Shown here: one piece after another, positions 22,030-35,500 of the stretch
How positions within the stretch are numbered: position 1 is the first letter of the stretch
Layout: the number at the start of each line of letters is the position of its first letter
Assembly: GCF_000005505.3 (NCBI RefSeq)
Contig: NC_016133.3
Location: 5,518,001 to 5,582,000 of the forward strand
Direction: 5' to 3'
Length of the DNA stretch: 64,000 nucleotides
Source of the DNA: Brachypodium distachyon
Taxonomy: Eukaryota > Streptophyta > Magnoliopsida > Poales > Poaceae
Position numbers and translations under genes: made by a program
The notes under the pieces: model-generated
What the model was told of the DNA's origin: nothing
The model's database searches: none
Seen by the model: only the letters and a program-made list of their open reading frames with translations

Positions 22030-25000
22030 TACGAAATTGGAAAGAGTAGCCAGAAATCAGTTCTTGAGGACGTAGCTCCTGATGAGGTAGATCGTGTCGA
22101 TGAAGAGTCTTCATCAGGAGAGCAAATTGCTAGCTCTGGCGACGGTAGCTCTCGTTCAGAAGAGCAAGACAACGAGCGACGGATGGAAGAGATTAACCCG
22201 CAGCCAACTGCTTCTACGGCTAAGAAGCCAAGGAAGAAGACGCCGAGGGGGAGCCACAACTTGAAGGAGTTTTGCTACGTGGTCACCCGACACTCTGACA
22301 GAGGCCGCCCGGAGTCGCCTGAGAGGGCACAGAAGGCCTTCGCAACCACCTGTGAAGCCGTTGCACATAAATATTGCAAGATCACCAACTAGTGGAATGA
22401 CATCTCCGAAGTCGTTAGAAACACGTGCATGGCGGACGTTGAAAAGAGGTTCCAAGTCACTGACGAGTGGCGCGAGCGATTCCGAGCGTCCATCAACATA
22501 GCAGAGCGGAATGGTCTTGCTACTTGGAAAACCACCGCTAGAAAGTGGATGAACAAACCCTATGAGATCATCAAGAAGAAATGGCCGTCGATAACTGATG
22601 AGGCCAATGGGAAAAATTCAAGAAGGAATCGTCTGACTCTGCCTTGATTGCGAAGAGTGAACGTATGAGGGCGTTGCACACGAGGAAGCCGTTGAACCAC
22701 AGGCTAGGGAGTGCAGGGAAAGAGGTGGAAAAGGAAGGTCTGGCGCAAGCAGGACCGAATTCTCGAGGCATCAGGCAGGGTGCCTCCAGTGCATAACATT
22801 CTGGAGGATAAACGTGCTAGAGAATATGCACGTCAGCACATGACACCAGAGGAGTGGGCGGGCATTGAGCCAATGCAGCCGCCTGTTAATTTTTTTACGG
22901 TAAGGGTTCACGTGCATTAAATTTTTTTGGCGTTAATTATGACACTCATGATCCATATATATTCACGTCCTGTGTTATATGATAACAGGAAAATGCCCAC
23001 AAATGGGAGGAGAGCAAGAGTTTAGAAACATCCGCCGACTCCGTGCAGAGAAAGAGGTGGGAGTCGTCTGTGACCGCCGGCTTGCAAAAGGCGGAGCACA
23101 CGGGCCGTGTTCTAGGGGAAGGCGAAGGGGCCTGCTGGGATGATTATTACCCGCCTGCTCCGAGGCGAAGCAGGGTCCAGAAAAAGCTCCCCGCTTCTGC
23201 TGAAATAATAGAACAAGTTAAGGCGGAGGCGTGAGAGCAGGCATCTATGGTGTGTCAAGAGGTGTCAAGAGAATATGCAATGCAAGCCGTCCATCATTTG
23301 GTGTTAGCATTGGCCAAAGACCACCCCGCCCTTGACGCCATACTTGGGGGAGGAGTGGACGGTTTGAGGAACCTCCCTCCTCCTCTTCCTCCTCTTCCCC
23401 AGCGAAAGAGCACCCCGCTGAAGAGCAGTGCCGTCTCCGACACACGTATGGAAGACGATGACACATACACCCCAGGTTACAGCCCGGCTCCTAGCATGGA
23501 CAACCCCCCCGCTAGCCAACCGGACCCAAGCGAGCGCATTCGGGATAACGATCCGGGTCCGAGCGACAACATCCTTGTAAGCATACTTTTCAAACTCTTT
23601 TTCACTCCTTACCTTCATGAATAAAGATCTTACACACATATGCCTTCTTCTTGTTACGCGCAGGCACCGGTGAAGTGTCATTTTCATGTAGACAAGCCTG
23701 GGAAGCCTGTAGGCGCCATTGGCCGCCTGATGCCCAGACAATCACCACCACTTGTGCACGGCATTCTTATGAACGACACACAAGTGAGTGTGATGGTGGA
23801 CTCCGTCGTCGAGGAGCATCGTGACTATGCTATCCCGTTACCTCCGGAGGAAGGCGTGGATATCATAGGCGGTTGTCCAAACTACCGCATTATGTGGCCT
23901 AGGAGCATGGTATCTCTCTACAACCAGCGCCTGCCCTCTATGATTCCATCTCCCTTCGCCCACAAAGGTGCTTCTCAATTGCCGCTCGGCCTTTCCCCAA
24001 GGATACTGCCTCCTGTCGATGCCGGCGGAGATTAAGAGCGGGCAATGTCGATGCCTCCACAACTTAAAGATAGCCAGACCACAGCGTCGGCACAGGCTGG
24101 AAGTGTCCCTCCTACCTTCTCTCTCTTGGGTGCTGCTGAGTCCATGGGTGGCCGCAAGATCGATGACAAGTACAAGGCAGAGGAGCAAAATGATTGGGAC
24201 AATAAGAGGAGGCATAAAAAGAGGGGGCGTGGCGGCAAGACCATCAAGGACTCCTCGAATGTCAAGCAAGATGAGATGCACTATGTGCCTGACATAACTG
24301 GAGCGTGGGAAGACAATTGGCCTGACATTCTCATGAAGAACCCCCGTCAAGGCCAGAGATTCGAAGACGGATCCTATTTCGTGGCTAGGGAGTTTGACCG
24401 GGTGTTTATTTACTATCCAGGAAGACCTATGCTCACCGAAGATTCCCTGCGTGCCGTGTCCAGAGAGATGCAAGAGATTCATCAGTTCTACATGCAAGCA
24501 TCAGCTGGTTCTCAACAGCATGCCCAACAAATCAATGTTCGAATCCCACAAGACTATGACTTCTTTGACCAAGAAACTGGGAGCATTCAGAAACGTCCTA
24601 TCATCTTTGGTGTAGAGTTCAACGAACTAATCCACCTCTTCAACCGCCAAAAGCTTGATATCAACCTCTTAAGGCTGTGGTCTGCCTACCAAATAAGAGA
24701 AATGCGGCGAATGGAGGTCAAAAAAGTAGCCATTCTAGACCCCGCGGTGTTCAACTACGGTGACATCGGTTTTGAGCCAGAAAAGGATTCCTCAAGAACC
24801 CTGACGTTTAAATACTTGGTGGCATGTCTGGAGAAATACGTTGACCGCGACTTTATTCTCTTCTTCCGTAATTTGTAGTAAGTTGAATTTTATATATGAA
24901 ACCGTTTGTTTTTTTCTAATTCAATCTTTCTTATACACCCTTAGATACTAAAGTTTGTTTCTTTTGAAAACAAAGATCATTGGGTGACACTACTCATTTG

Positions 25001-25454
25001 TTTGCCTTGGTCCGCGGTGTACTGTTTCGATTCACTACTTCCGAAGAAGAGTGTTCGAGGTCGTTACTGGAAACCCATCAAATCACTCATTAACACTGCC
25101 TGAAAAGTTGCGACCAAGGGAAAACTAGATGGTAAAAGCTATAAAGACGAGCCTCACCACAACCACAGGTTCCCTTGCTAGCAACAGCCGGCTGGCTGTG
25201 TGTACTGTGGCTACTACTGCTGTCACATCTTTATGGAGAATGCCAGCATGTTCAAGCCTGAGTGGAAGGGGTCAATCGCGGCTGTGGAAGAGTACTGGCG
25301 GCCCCGAATGACAATGGCACACCGACCTAAATGGGTCGTGTATAACATTCAAAGAGAGTTCGCCCATCTCATCAACAATGAGGTCATCAAGTCTAGTGGG
25401 GACTTCTACGAACGCGTGGAACAAGTGGTGACTAGGGTTCACCCACAACAATAG
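22030..25454 (+). pseudogene. CACTA second gene with C48/Ulp1-like protease domain
   Basis: The N-terminal part (about 22180-23235) is a coiled, charged region typical of plant transposase-24 proteins (KKPRKKTPRGSHNLKEF...; MADVEKRFQVTDEWRERF). The middle (23640-23935) holds the common VDSVVEEHRDYAIPLPPEEG block. The C-terminal part (24045-25454) is a Ulp1/C48 cysteine-protease-like domain. Its expected catalytic residues are present: His in DHWV (about 24977), Asp in CFDSL (about 25025), Gln in FPCQQ and Cys in YCGYYCC (about 25201-25220). Several in-frame stops (for example 22390, 22645, 23232 and 25101) mean it is not intact as read. Other CACTA elements carry similar genes; their role in transposition is unclear. 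Confidence 0.75.
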
Positions 25455-25659
25455 GTTCAAACTTGATTTTGTTATGAAATGTTGACACTTTGTAATCAAT
25501 GTTGTGAAGTGAGATACATTTGTATTCTTTATATGCTTTAAATGATGTGGCTCTGTATTTTTCTGTGCTGTGCTGTGCTGTGTAGATATACGTGCTGTGT
25601 TTTTTTCTGTGTATAAATGCTGTGTATTTTCTGTGGTCTCAATTTTTTTTTAATTACTG

Positions 25660-25865
25660 AAAATGTATCAGTGTCGGTCGCTCGTCCGACACTGATGTGG
25701 CAAAACGACCGTTACTGATGTACCAATCATCAGTGATGGGCGCGAAAACGTAACCGTCACTGATGGTGGACGGTCGCAGCGACCGTTACTGATGATACCC
25801 ATCATTACTGACAGGAAGTTAGTAACGGCGGCCCGACCGTTATTGATGTCGTTTTTCGACCGTTA
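25660..25865. repeat. CACTA 3' subterminal repeat array
   Basis: Copies of ATCAGTAACGGTCG-type motifs in both orientations (for example CGACCGTTACTGATG), ending next to the terminus TTTTTCTGTAGTAG at 25874-25887. Confidence 0.7.
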
Positions 25866-25887
25866 ATGATAAGTTTTTCTGTAGTAG

Positions 25888-26511
25888 CCAGGAAGACGAA
25901 CCTCACCTTGATATGCCGGCCATGGGGGCTGCTCGGCAGCATGTCATGGCTGCCCAGCAGATCCTGCGACGCGCACTGCTTCGTGAGGCGATGGAGCTAC
26001 CGAGCTAGGTTGGATTGAAGCACGCCGTGGTGTCCTTGGCGAATCTGTGATGTGCCTCGAGAACACGCGCGCGGCCTCAGGACATCCAAGTATATATTCC
26101 CTCTTTTTTCATGAATGTTTTGCATTTGGTTTCCTTAAGGCATGACTTTGTCCAATTATATCTTTATTAATATGTGATTTATTCTCTGTCTTTTAAGTGT
26201 GCTAAATTAGCACAGAACAAGCGTATGTTCCGCACACAAAAAAGGTCAGCATCTCCGCAGCACCGGCCGTCCTACAAAACGCAGCAAAGGACCGTACCTT
26301 GTGACAACCCGATGCAAGCCCCGGTTGCCAGCCTCGATCCCGCCAATACCGTCCTATGAGGCGCGCCTACGATCATCTTATTTAATATCGTAAATGTTAA
26401 TATATTTTGTATAAACTTTGTAACTTAGTGACTTAGAAAAAACTAGAACATCTTATATTTAGAAACTGAGATAGTACGAAATAAATGACATGCAAGTAGT
26501 TTCGTTTCGAC
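25888..26511. other. Region between CACTA element and ACD6-like copy 2
   Basis: Two short open stretches (about 25890-26008, including AARQHVMAAQQILRRAL; and 26174-26359) look coding-like but match no family I recognise. They could be remnants of whatever the CACTA element inserted into. Confidence 0.3.
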
Positions 26512-29500
26512 TCAATGAACTCTCTTGATCCCAGTACACACGACGGCGATCGCAATGTATGGCCAGAATTGAGACCAAAATATCATTAGAATCGCCTGTG
26601 CCGGCCTCCACCATGCCCGAACTCCGCCGAGCCTCTTCACCAGCATCAACTCACTGGTGAAAACTGTCACCATGAACCAGACGGTATCGAGCAACACGAG
26701 AGCTGTGATCGCGCAAGACGCGATGGCCATCGTGCGCGCAACAGGAGGTAGCACCACGTATATCCCAACTGCGAAGGCAGCACATAGGCTCCTTTCAGCG
26801 CTGGCCATGAATATCGCGGCGTAAGCGACCGACAACATGCGGGAGGCTATGTCAATTACGACGATCCTCGCGTATATCAGACTTGTGATCGATAGGCTTG
26901 ACAGGACGAAGGCGAGTATGTCGGCGACGATGAACACGTCGAAGGCGTAGTGCCCAGCGAGCGTCGGAGAGCCACCATTCTCATGGTCATCGGCACGGTA
27001 GCCCCCGGGCAGGGTAAAGGCCACGGCGAACGCCACCGTTGTAATCAGAACAGAGCTGATGCCGACGGTCTGCGTGGCTTCGGTGATCTTCTGTGCTGCT
27101 TCCTTTTCGTTTAGCCCCCTTTGGTGGAGTAATTTGTAAATACCATGCACAGCACCGGCATCTCGTAGCAACTCATCTATCATAACTCTTCCATTCTGCA
27201 AAAATATATGGGATCAAGAACACAGACAAGAAAAAAGCGAAATAACGAGTATAGGTCAACGAAATTACATGCTGTGTGCATCAGCGAAATACTGAAAGAA
27301 CTACATGCATTTAATCAAGAACAATTAATTTCTTACTAATGCGTATTGAATCCCTAGGGGCATCAGGGTCGATGAAAGATCACGCGGTGTTTGCCCCTTG
27401 TTGTTTGTCAGATCGAGCTTGACCAACCGATTTTCCATCAGAAGATTGAAGATCCATAGGTTCCCGACCTGCACCGCGAGGTGCAGCGCAGTATTGCCAT
27501 CATTGTCCTGCATGTTCATGAACAAGGATCCAAAATTCTGGTGCTTCGACCTGCAAGCATATCTAACAACCGGCTGGCTTTCTTCAACAACGGCGACATG
27601 GAGGAAGGTCCGGCCGTTGGCATCACGCAGCTCCGAGCAGTCATGGCGCCCGTCGAGCAAGACGGAGACTGCCTTGACTTGCTTCGTGAACGCGGCCACA
27701 TGTATGGGAAACGATCCATTGCTGTCTGGCTGATACGCCAAGGATGGGTCGGCTGCTAGCAGCAAGCTGATCGCCTCGTGCAACCCCCAGGATGAGGCGA
27801 AGTGGAGAGCGGTACTTCCAGTGGGTCGCTCTGCTTGTTTGATGAGATCCCTGTTCCATTCCAATAGCATTTTGGTCATCCCTGCAGTCGATCGCTTGCA
27901 ATGTTCAGCGGGTTCGTCACGAAAAAAGGACAAGCAATTAAATGGGTTTTTCCTTGAATTTGTATAAGAACCCATGCAATTCCACGTGAGTTATTTTGGA
28001 ACGGAGTGAGTACAAAATTTAACGATAGGTCACGCGGTGCTTCATGACAGTTTATTCCGAACTTACGTGGTTTCTGCAACTTTTGTTTGAAACTTTGTAG
28101 AAATGTTACCTACGTGCGGTGCCTATGAATTCTAGTCAATTAATTTCAAGTTGAAGTTTCGTAATGCGGACAAATTGAAAACTAAAATTTTGGAATTTAT
28201 GTAACTTCAGTTGTGCTCAAAGTACTTCCATGACTTAAATTTGAACAGCAATTTTCTAATGGACCTAGCACTAGTGCAAAATGGGCCATTCGCGACCCCC
28301 ATCAGTGGCGTGTGGAGCGGACACGACTTTGATAGCAAACTATCAGTGGCGGGTACACCTCCACACGCCACTGATGGGACGACGATGGCCCATGTCTCGT
28401 CCCCCGGGGCAACCATTAGTGGCGGTCAACAAGGAAACTGCCACTGATACCAGACTATCAGTGGCGGTTAAAATCTAGCAAACGACACTGATAGGCAGGT
28501 TATCAGTGGCGTTCTTTCAAGGTGTATCCGCCACGAATGGTTGGCGAGCATCAGTGGCGAGTCCTACGTTGCGTCCGCCATTGATAGCTTGGCCATATAA
28601 ATAGGCCGAGCGGCGGCCGCTGGTCGCACGCTGCGCGTCTTGTTGACCAGCTGCGGCCGCCATTCTCCTTCTCGACGGCGGAGCGCTGCCGTGCCGGAAT
28701 GGCGCCGGCCACCACTACCAAGTAATCCTTCTTCTTCTCCCGGCCCGGCCATCTTCTTCTCCTTCCTCCCCTTCTTCTTCCTCTCCCCGGCCCCCTTCTA
28801 GATCTCCCCTGCGCGCGCGTGGCAGGCGAGAAAAGGTGTGTCTCCAGCTCTTTCAAACAAGCGAGCTCCTTCTTCATCACCTCTTGGCTACTCCCCAAGC
28901 ATGCCGTCCCCTGTTGACCCTTCGGATTCCCAAGACTCTGAATTAAACTCGTTCCCTGCTGACGTCGATGGCGCAAAAAACACCCAAGTGTCACCGCCAT
29001 ATGAGAGAGCACGCCTACCCACTAGGCAACCAAGCCTCCCTCCACCTCAGATGGAATCACTGTTGGGGGCCGCAGAGTCAGCGTTTGGCTGCAAGATCCC
29101 CCAGGTCTACAAAGATGAGTAGATGAAAGTTTCCAAAAGCAGGCGAGGCAACACAAAGAGAGGGAGTAAGGAAAAGGGCTGCACAAAGGACACCGAGGAG
29201 AAGGGCAAGGATCCATTTCATGTGCGAGAAGTCGATGAGAATTGTGAAACAAGGCCTGATATTTCAAGCTTGGACCGCTTGCCTCAATATGGGTCTAGAT
29301 TGGATGATGGGTCCTGTCTCGTGAGTAGAATGGGGGACAAATATCTCATTTACTACCCTGGACGACCGATGGTAGGGCCCAATAAGCTTCACGAGTTTTA
29401 TATGAGCCAATCGAGGGGTTCTGCACAACATGCCTAGCAACTAAACGTTTCTAGTGCTAGAGGACTATGGCTTCTTTAACCCAGTAGAGGGGGCCATGCA

Positions 29501-32500
29501 GAAAGGTTCCTTCACCTTCGCACTGGATTTCGTGGATATGTTTTACCTTTTCAACCGCCAGAAGCTTGACAACAGCTTGCTAAGGCTGTGGTGTGTGTAC
29601 TACATAAGGGAGACCATGCGGATAAAGAAGCACGATGTGGTCGTACTAGACCCATTACCATTTTCCTACCAAATGATCGGTCCTGGAGAGCATAAAGATG
29701 TTTCAAGAGATATGTCGCAATTGTACCTTCAGCAAGCAATGCTCAAATACCGAGACCGCGACTTCATCCTTTTAACCTACCATTTGGAGTAAGTTTATTT
29801 AATAACATATATCTATTTGTTGATCCACTACATTGTTATCCTTGCCTATAACTATTTGTTTCTTTTCAAAACAGGGAACATTGGGTCGTAATAATCATTT
29901 GTGTACCGTAGGGCACGGTCACATACTTCGATTCACTCTAAAAAGGCAAAGATGAACCACAGCGCCATTGGGGACCCATCAGAAATCTGATCGATTCGGC
30001 TTGGGATTTAGCAAAGAAGGACAGATTTCCTACCTATGGCAGGCCTAGGCTCCAACACAATTATAGGTTCCCCTGCCTGTAACAGCCTCGAGGCACCGTG
30101 TACTGCGGCTACTACTGCGCCCACCACATCGAGAATTGGATCACCAACTTCAAGCCCGCATGGAGGACGTCATTGAAGGAGCTGCACAAGAAATGGAATG
30201 AGGAGATGCGGGATATACACGTCAGGTTGGCTTGTCTACAACATCCAAAGGAACATGGCCAAGGTAATCAACAGGGAGGTGATTGATGACGCGGGCGATT
30301 TTTACGCAGGACTGGTTGTTCGGTCATATCCTGCTTAAACTTTGTAATCCATTCATGTAATACGATGATTTGCATTTGTTGCCTCTAAAACTTAACAATG
30401 TAGTGCTGCATGAAGGTTTTTTTTATGCATATGGATGTTGTTCTGATATATATATATGCTCTGGAATGAACTGTGTGATTTCTGTGTATAATTCTGTGCA
30501 TATCTGGTCTATTGCTGTGTATATTAACCTGGAAATTAAATAAATTAAACAAAAAAAATTCAGTGCCGTATACCTATCAGTGCCGTATACCTATCAGTGT
30601 CGGGCGCTGACCGCCACTCATACTCAACTGCAACCGTCACTGATAGACTATCTCGGCCTGTCGTGCGGCTCGCCGGGAACCTATCTCTGTCGGGCCGTAC
30701 GGCCGATCAGTGTCGGTCAGGTAGACCCGACACTGATAGGTATCCCTATCAGTGGCGTGTATTTGACCCGCCACTGATAGCTGAGCTATCAGTGGCCAGA
30801 AGTCAGTGGCGTGCGGCCCGCACGCCACTGATAGCCAATTTTGCACGACACTGATAGTCTGTTTTGTACTAGTGTAGGTCCAGCATCAACTGTCAATCAC
30901 ATTTTGGGATGAGCAAAATTTGTTTTGTTTTATGTTTCTGATAAACAATTCGCAATTGCTTAACGGGGTTAGATATTTAATTCGGCAAAGTATCCGGTGA
31001 AAACCACCTCTACGGTGCAAACTGTGAAAATTCCACCGAAAAAAGTTCAAAAAACTCTCAAAAAATAACATATGTTAGAAAAGTGATGTTTTATATATGT
31101 GTAAAATTTCAAGTCCGAACTCAAATTAGTTTGATAGCAACGAACAAATTCTGCATGAATAGTGGTCTTTCAGTGTTTGACACTATTCATTGTAAATTTT
31201 TCTTTTTAATTCCTTCCAAATGCTTTTGCAGGTTTGTAGAACATCACACCCCCAACATATGGTATTTTTGTAGAATTTTTTGAAAGTTTTAAACATGACT
31301 TTTATGAAGTTTGCATGATTTGCACCCCATTTAGACACAAACGGACCATTTAGTACTCTATCCCAAATTAGACCGGCAATCAAGGTTATCTCGTACATAT
31401 AAAATTATTATTTTCTGTACACATAGTTTGAATAATTTTTTTTGTCTTTTTAATAATTACATTACATTTTCACTCGCAAAACATAATAATAATTACATTA
31501 CATTTTAGAATATATTTTTTTATCTTAATTACTCTAATTTTACTCCTAAGTCTACACGAGTTGAATTTGTATTAATTACTCTAATTTGATTTATCTTAAT
31601 TACTATATTTTTATTTATCTTAATTACTCTAATTTTAGAGTATGTGCGTGCAGGTACCATAGCACATAGAGTATGGTGTTAGGAGCACGTACTCTAGAAA
31701 ATTATCCAACATTATTAGAGTAGCATAAATCTATATAATCTATAAAATTGATTCACACTAATTGAAATTGATGTTTGAAAGCTTCACATGCAAAGTGTAC
31801 ACATCACCATTCACATCATGCACAACATGAGCATGCAAAGTGTCCACATCACATCTTATTCATGTGTTGTAAACCACTAGAAATCCATTTTGGTGGTCCC
31901 TTCAATGATTTAATATTTTGACACATTGGATTTTTCAACTTCACGTTGTCTATAACTAGTTCACCAAGTACACGTATTTTCATGATATGTATGTCAATCT
32001 TTGAAGATCTGCACAAATTCAGGTTGACGAAGCTTCACTTTTTGGTTCCTCGAAGTTGTTAATTTTCATGTACATCAAAACTACTCATATTGTTTTGCTG
32101 CATATGCGTTATGAATGATAAATTTATTTGTCTTACAATATTCATATTTCTTTTGCATTAAATTATATTATTACCTACCATCATATCCATATGTGCATAT
32201 AAAAATTTTCACGGCAACACACGGGGAAACACCCAGTTGCTCTAGAAAATTGTGCAATAGGCTCGTATCTCGGAAACTCGAGGTAAAAATCAAGCTAATT
32301 TTTTTTAAATAATACGAATATTTTAATCATTTCCGAAAATAATACGCGTTTTTCAAAAATCTCAAAAATAATACGGCCTCGGGCTGGGCGAGGCCGATTG
32401 GGCCCAGTCGGCCTGGCCCAAGCCGAGTAGGCCCAGTCAGCCTCGGCCAGGCCGACTGCATGTCGCCGGTCTAGCCCGAGGGGCCCATTCGCTCCAGTCG

Positions 32501-35500
32501 GCCTGGCCCAGGCCGACTCGAGCCCAGTTGGCTTCGCCCAGGCCGACTGGCCCAGTTGGTTTGGGCCAGGCCGACTGGATTCAGTTAGGCCAGTAATTCC
32601 ATTCTTCCTGCGCCGATTCGAAGTAATTCTTTTTTTTCTTCGGATCCTTCCGGTCTTTTGAATTAAAATACTCGACAACATGGATAAAAGCAACACGCCG
32701 AATTCGATTGGAAGTAATTAGTCTTCGCCGCTAGTTCGTTGCATGAGCAACGCATACACGACCGAGGCCCATTTTTTGTCTCGAATCCTTGCGGTTTTTT
32801 GATAAAGAGTAACATATATCGATAATTTGCTGGACAATTTCCGTGTCGATTCTTTGCGGTTTGTTTGAACTGAAAGACTTGACATTTGGATAAATTAACA
32901 TACATCGATAATGTGCTGGTTATGGAACCAAGGCACGACTAAATTAACATACATTGGTAATACCGCAATTGAACATAATTAAAGATAGCAAATACATTAG
33001 AAACACAAGCACTACTGAGTCCACTTAGGCCATTTTCCGCTCGTATCGCCACGTTCTTCTGCAGCCTTTGCCACGGCGGCCTTTTCTCTTTGCCTCTCCC
33101 TTTCTGCCTCACGAGCATCCTTGCGCCTTCGTTCCTCCTCTTGCATCTCAAGCGCTTTCTCCCTGTTTTTCCTTAGTGCTTCGTCAATCCAACGACGTTG
33201 TTCCTCCCTATGCTCTTTCATCTCTCTCTCTTGCTCCTCCTTCTCCTGAGCTGCAGCTTTTTCCGCACGCTCCTCCGCGTGGAAACGCTGCCATGCATTT
33301 CGGGACCTTGTTTTGATCTCTTCCACCGCCCAATCCGGCATCTTCGTGTCAATCCAACGATACCACATGCATAGGGTGGAGGAGACTACAAAAAGGCCTA
33401 CTGTTACAAATCCGCTATGACACAGAAAACATGTTTTAGAACACCTAAATGTGCTTACCGGACGCTTGTCGTACGGCGAAACCGGGACAGGTGGTTCATA
33501 CTCATAGTTCGCGCACATGAAAAACCTCATGCTCAGCTTATCTGAAAAATCTGTCACCTCCTTCACCTTGCATAGATTGCCGCACCAACACCTGAGATGT
33601 TCCTCCCCCCGAGGCAACATCGCATCTTTCATCCTCCTCGGCCTCTCGCCCTGGTCCGAGCAAGGCAAACTCATTTGGGGACACTGGAATATTGGAAAAA
33701 ACAGTAGTGGGAAGAATGCTTGGATGACTACCGGAGATGAGGTATTTATAGGCTCTCAAACTCATTCTCCCGCCACCGTTTCCCTCCTCTTTTTCCCGCC
33801 TGGTTTTCCCGCCTCCTTTTCGCGCCAACGTTTCCCGCCTCATTTTCCCGCCAGCGTTTCCCGTCTCGTTTTTGCGCCACCGTTTCCCGCCTCCTTTTCC
33901 CGCCTCCTTTTACCGCCACCGTTTCCCGTCTATTTTAAGTTGTCGGTTTAAATTTCAGTCTTTCTATTGCATATGTATTTCAGTCCTGCCGTTATTTATA
34001 TGCAAATGTAACTTGAATAAGAATGCGAAAATTAGTAACATGTCTCTCTCATACATAGGACCTACATCCAAATATCAGGCACGGCGTCTGGGACGGCGTT
34101 CCGAGGGTGCCTGTGGCGTGGTCCAGCCATACCTATGAGGTGGCACTACGTTGCGCGGAGGAATCACGGACCCATCCTCAGGATACTGTGTATCCTCCTG
34201 TGTGGGGTCTGGTGGCGGAGCACTGAACATCCAGCTGTGTTGGACAGAATAGTCCTCTCCTTGAGCGTGATCCTGCTCACTACCCCACGAGGGTTCGGAC
34301 AACGACTACTGATGCCCGTAAACTGACCCAGATCAGCTCTGTGCTCGGTTGTTAAGACAGTACCAGAACCGTAGTAAAAAACAAACTTCACTACACCGGA
34401 CATCTCTGATGCCTAAAAAAATGTTTAGACGCGTCAAATACTAAGCAGTACGGCATATTAAAAATATTAATACGCGACAAATACTAAACAATACGGCATA
34501 TAAAAAATGTTTAGACGCGTCAAATACTAAGCAGTACGGCATATAAAAAATATTAAGACCGTCAAATACTAAGCAGCACGGCATATAAAAAATATTAAGA
34601 CCGTCAAATACTAAGCAGTACGACATATAAAAAATATTAAGACCGTCAAATACTAAGCAGTATGGCATATGAAAAATATTAATACGCGTCAAATACTAAG
34701 CAGTACGGCATATAAATGTTTAGACGCGTCAAATACTAAGCAGTACGGCCTATAAAAATTGTTTAGACGCTCAAATACTAAGCAGTACGGCATATAAAAA
34801 ATATTAGAACGCGTCAAATACTAAGCAGTACGGCATATTAAAAATATTAATAAGCGTCAAATACTAAGCAGTACGGCATATTAAAAATATTAATACGCGT
34901 CAAATACTAAGCAGTACGACATCAGAAAAAATCTATTCTATCAAAATATATTACTACCGGCCATAATATTTAGACGCATCAAATACTAAGCAGTACAACA
35001 TTAACAGTTGTCCAAAATAATGAGCTCTACAAAACGCTAAAACATACTTCTATATATACATACACACGTATCCTCATAAATATATACATTATAGGATAAA
35101 TACGTGAGAGATTAGGATTTACCCTTGAAGCGTGTGAACCCCAACCTCGAGCAGCCTCACAGTCACCGGATGAGCACCACCACCACCTCCAAACTCCTCC
35201 AAACCACCACCATTGCCCCAACTTAGCAACATGAAATTAGCTCAAAATGTTCAACGAAAAGATTAGATCAAGGTGTCATTGGGTGCTAAATAGCAAGGGG
35301 ATGCAGTTTTGTGGGTTAAACGGGATCAAAAATCACTCATTTTGGCAAGAATTTGGGGGCATTTTTGAGGAAGAAGAAGAGAAGAAGAAGAACGCAAGGT
35401 GCAGCCAGCAGGAAGAAGAAGAGGGCTCGGTGGACTGGGCTCGCACGATGGGAAGTGAGGAAAGGAAAGGAAAAAGAGAAAAAGAAAAAAGAGAAAAGGA

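Larger units (their letters stand above)
16236..25887 (+). mobile_element. Decayed two-gene CACTA (En/Spm) transposon
   Basis: Arrays of a subterminal motif (CATCAGTAACGGTCG and variants, both orientations) occur at about 16300-16590, 20885-21085 and 25660-25865. The right end reads TTTTTCTGTAGTAG at 25874-25887; its complement CTACTACAGAAAAA matches the terminus of the other CACTA element in this window (CACTACTACAGAAAA) without the first two bases. I found no matching left terminus, so the 5' end is approximate or lost. It carries a TNP2-type transposase pseudogene and a Ulp1-like second gene. Confidence 0.75.

Noticed and set aside
34422..35002. CRISPR array
   Set aside because: The repeats are about 40-bp back-to-back units without unique spacers, in plant transposon DNA; it is a minisatellite.
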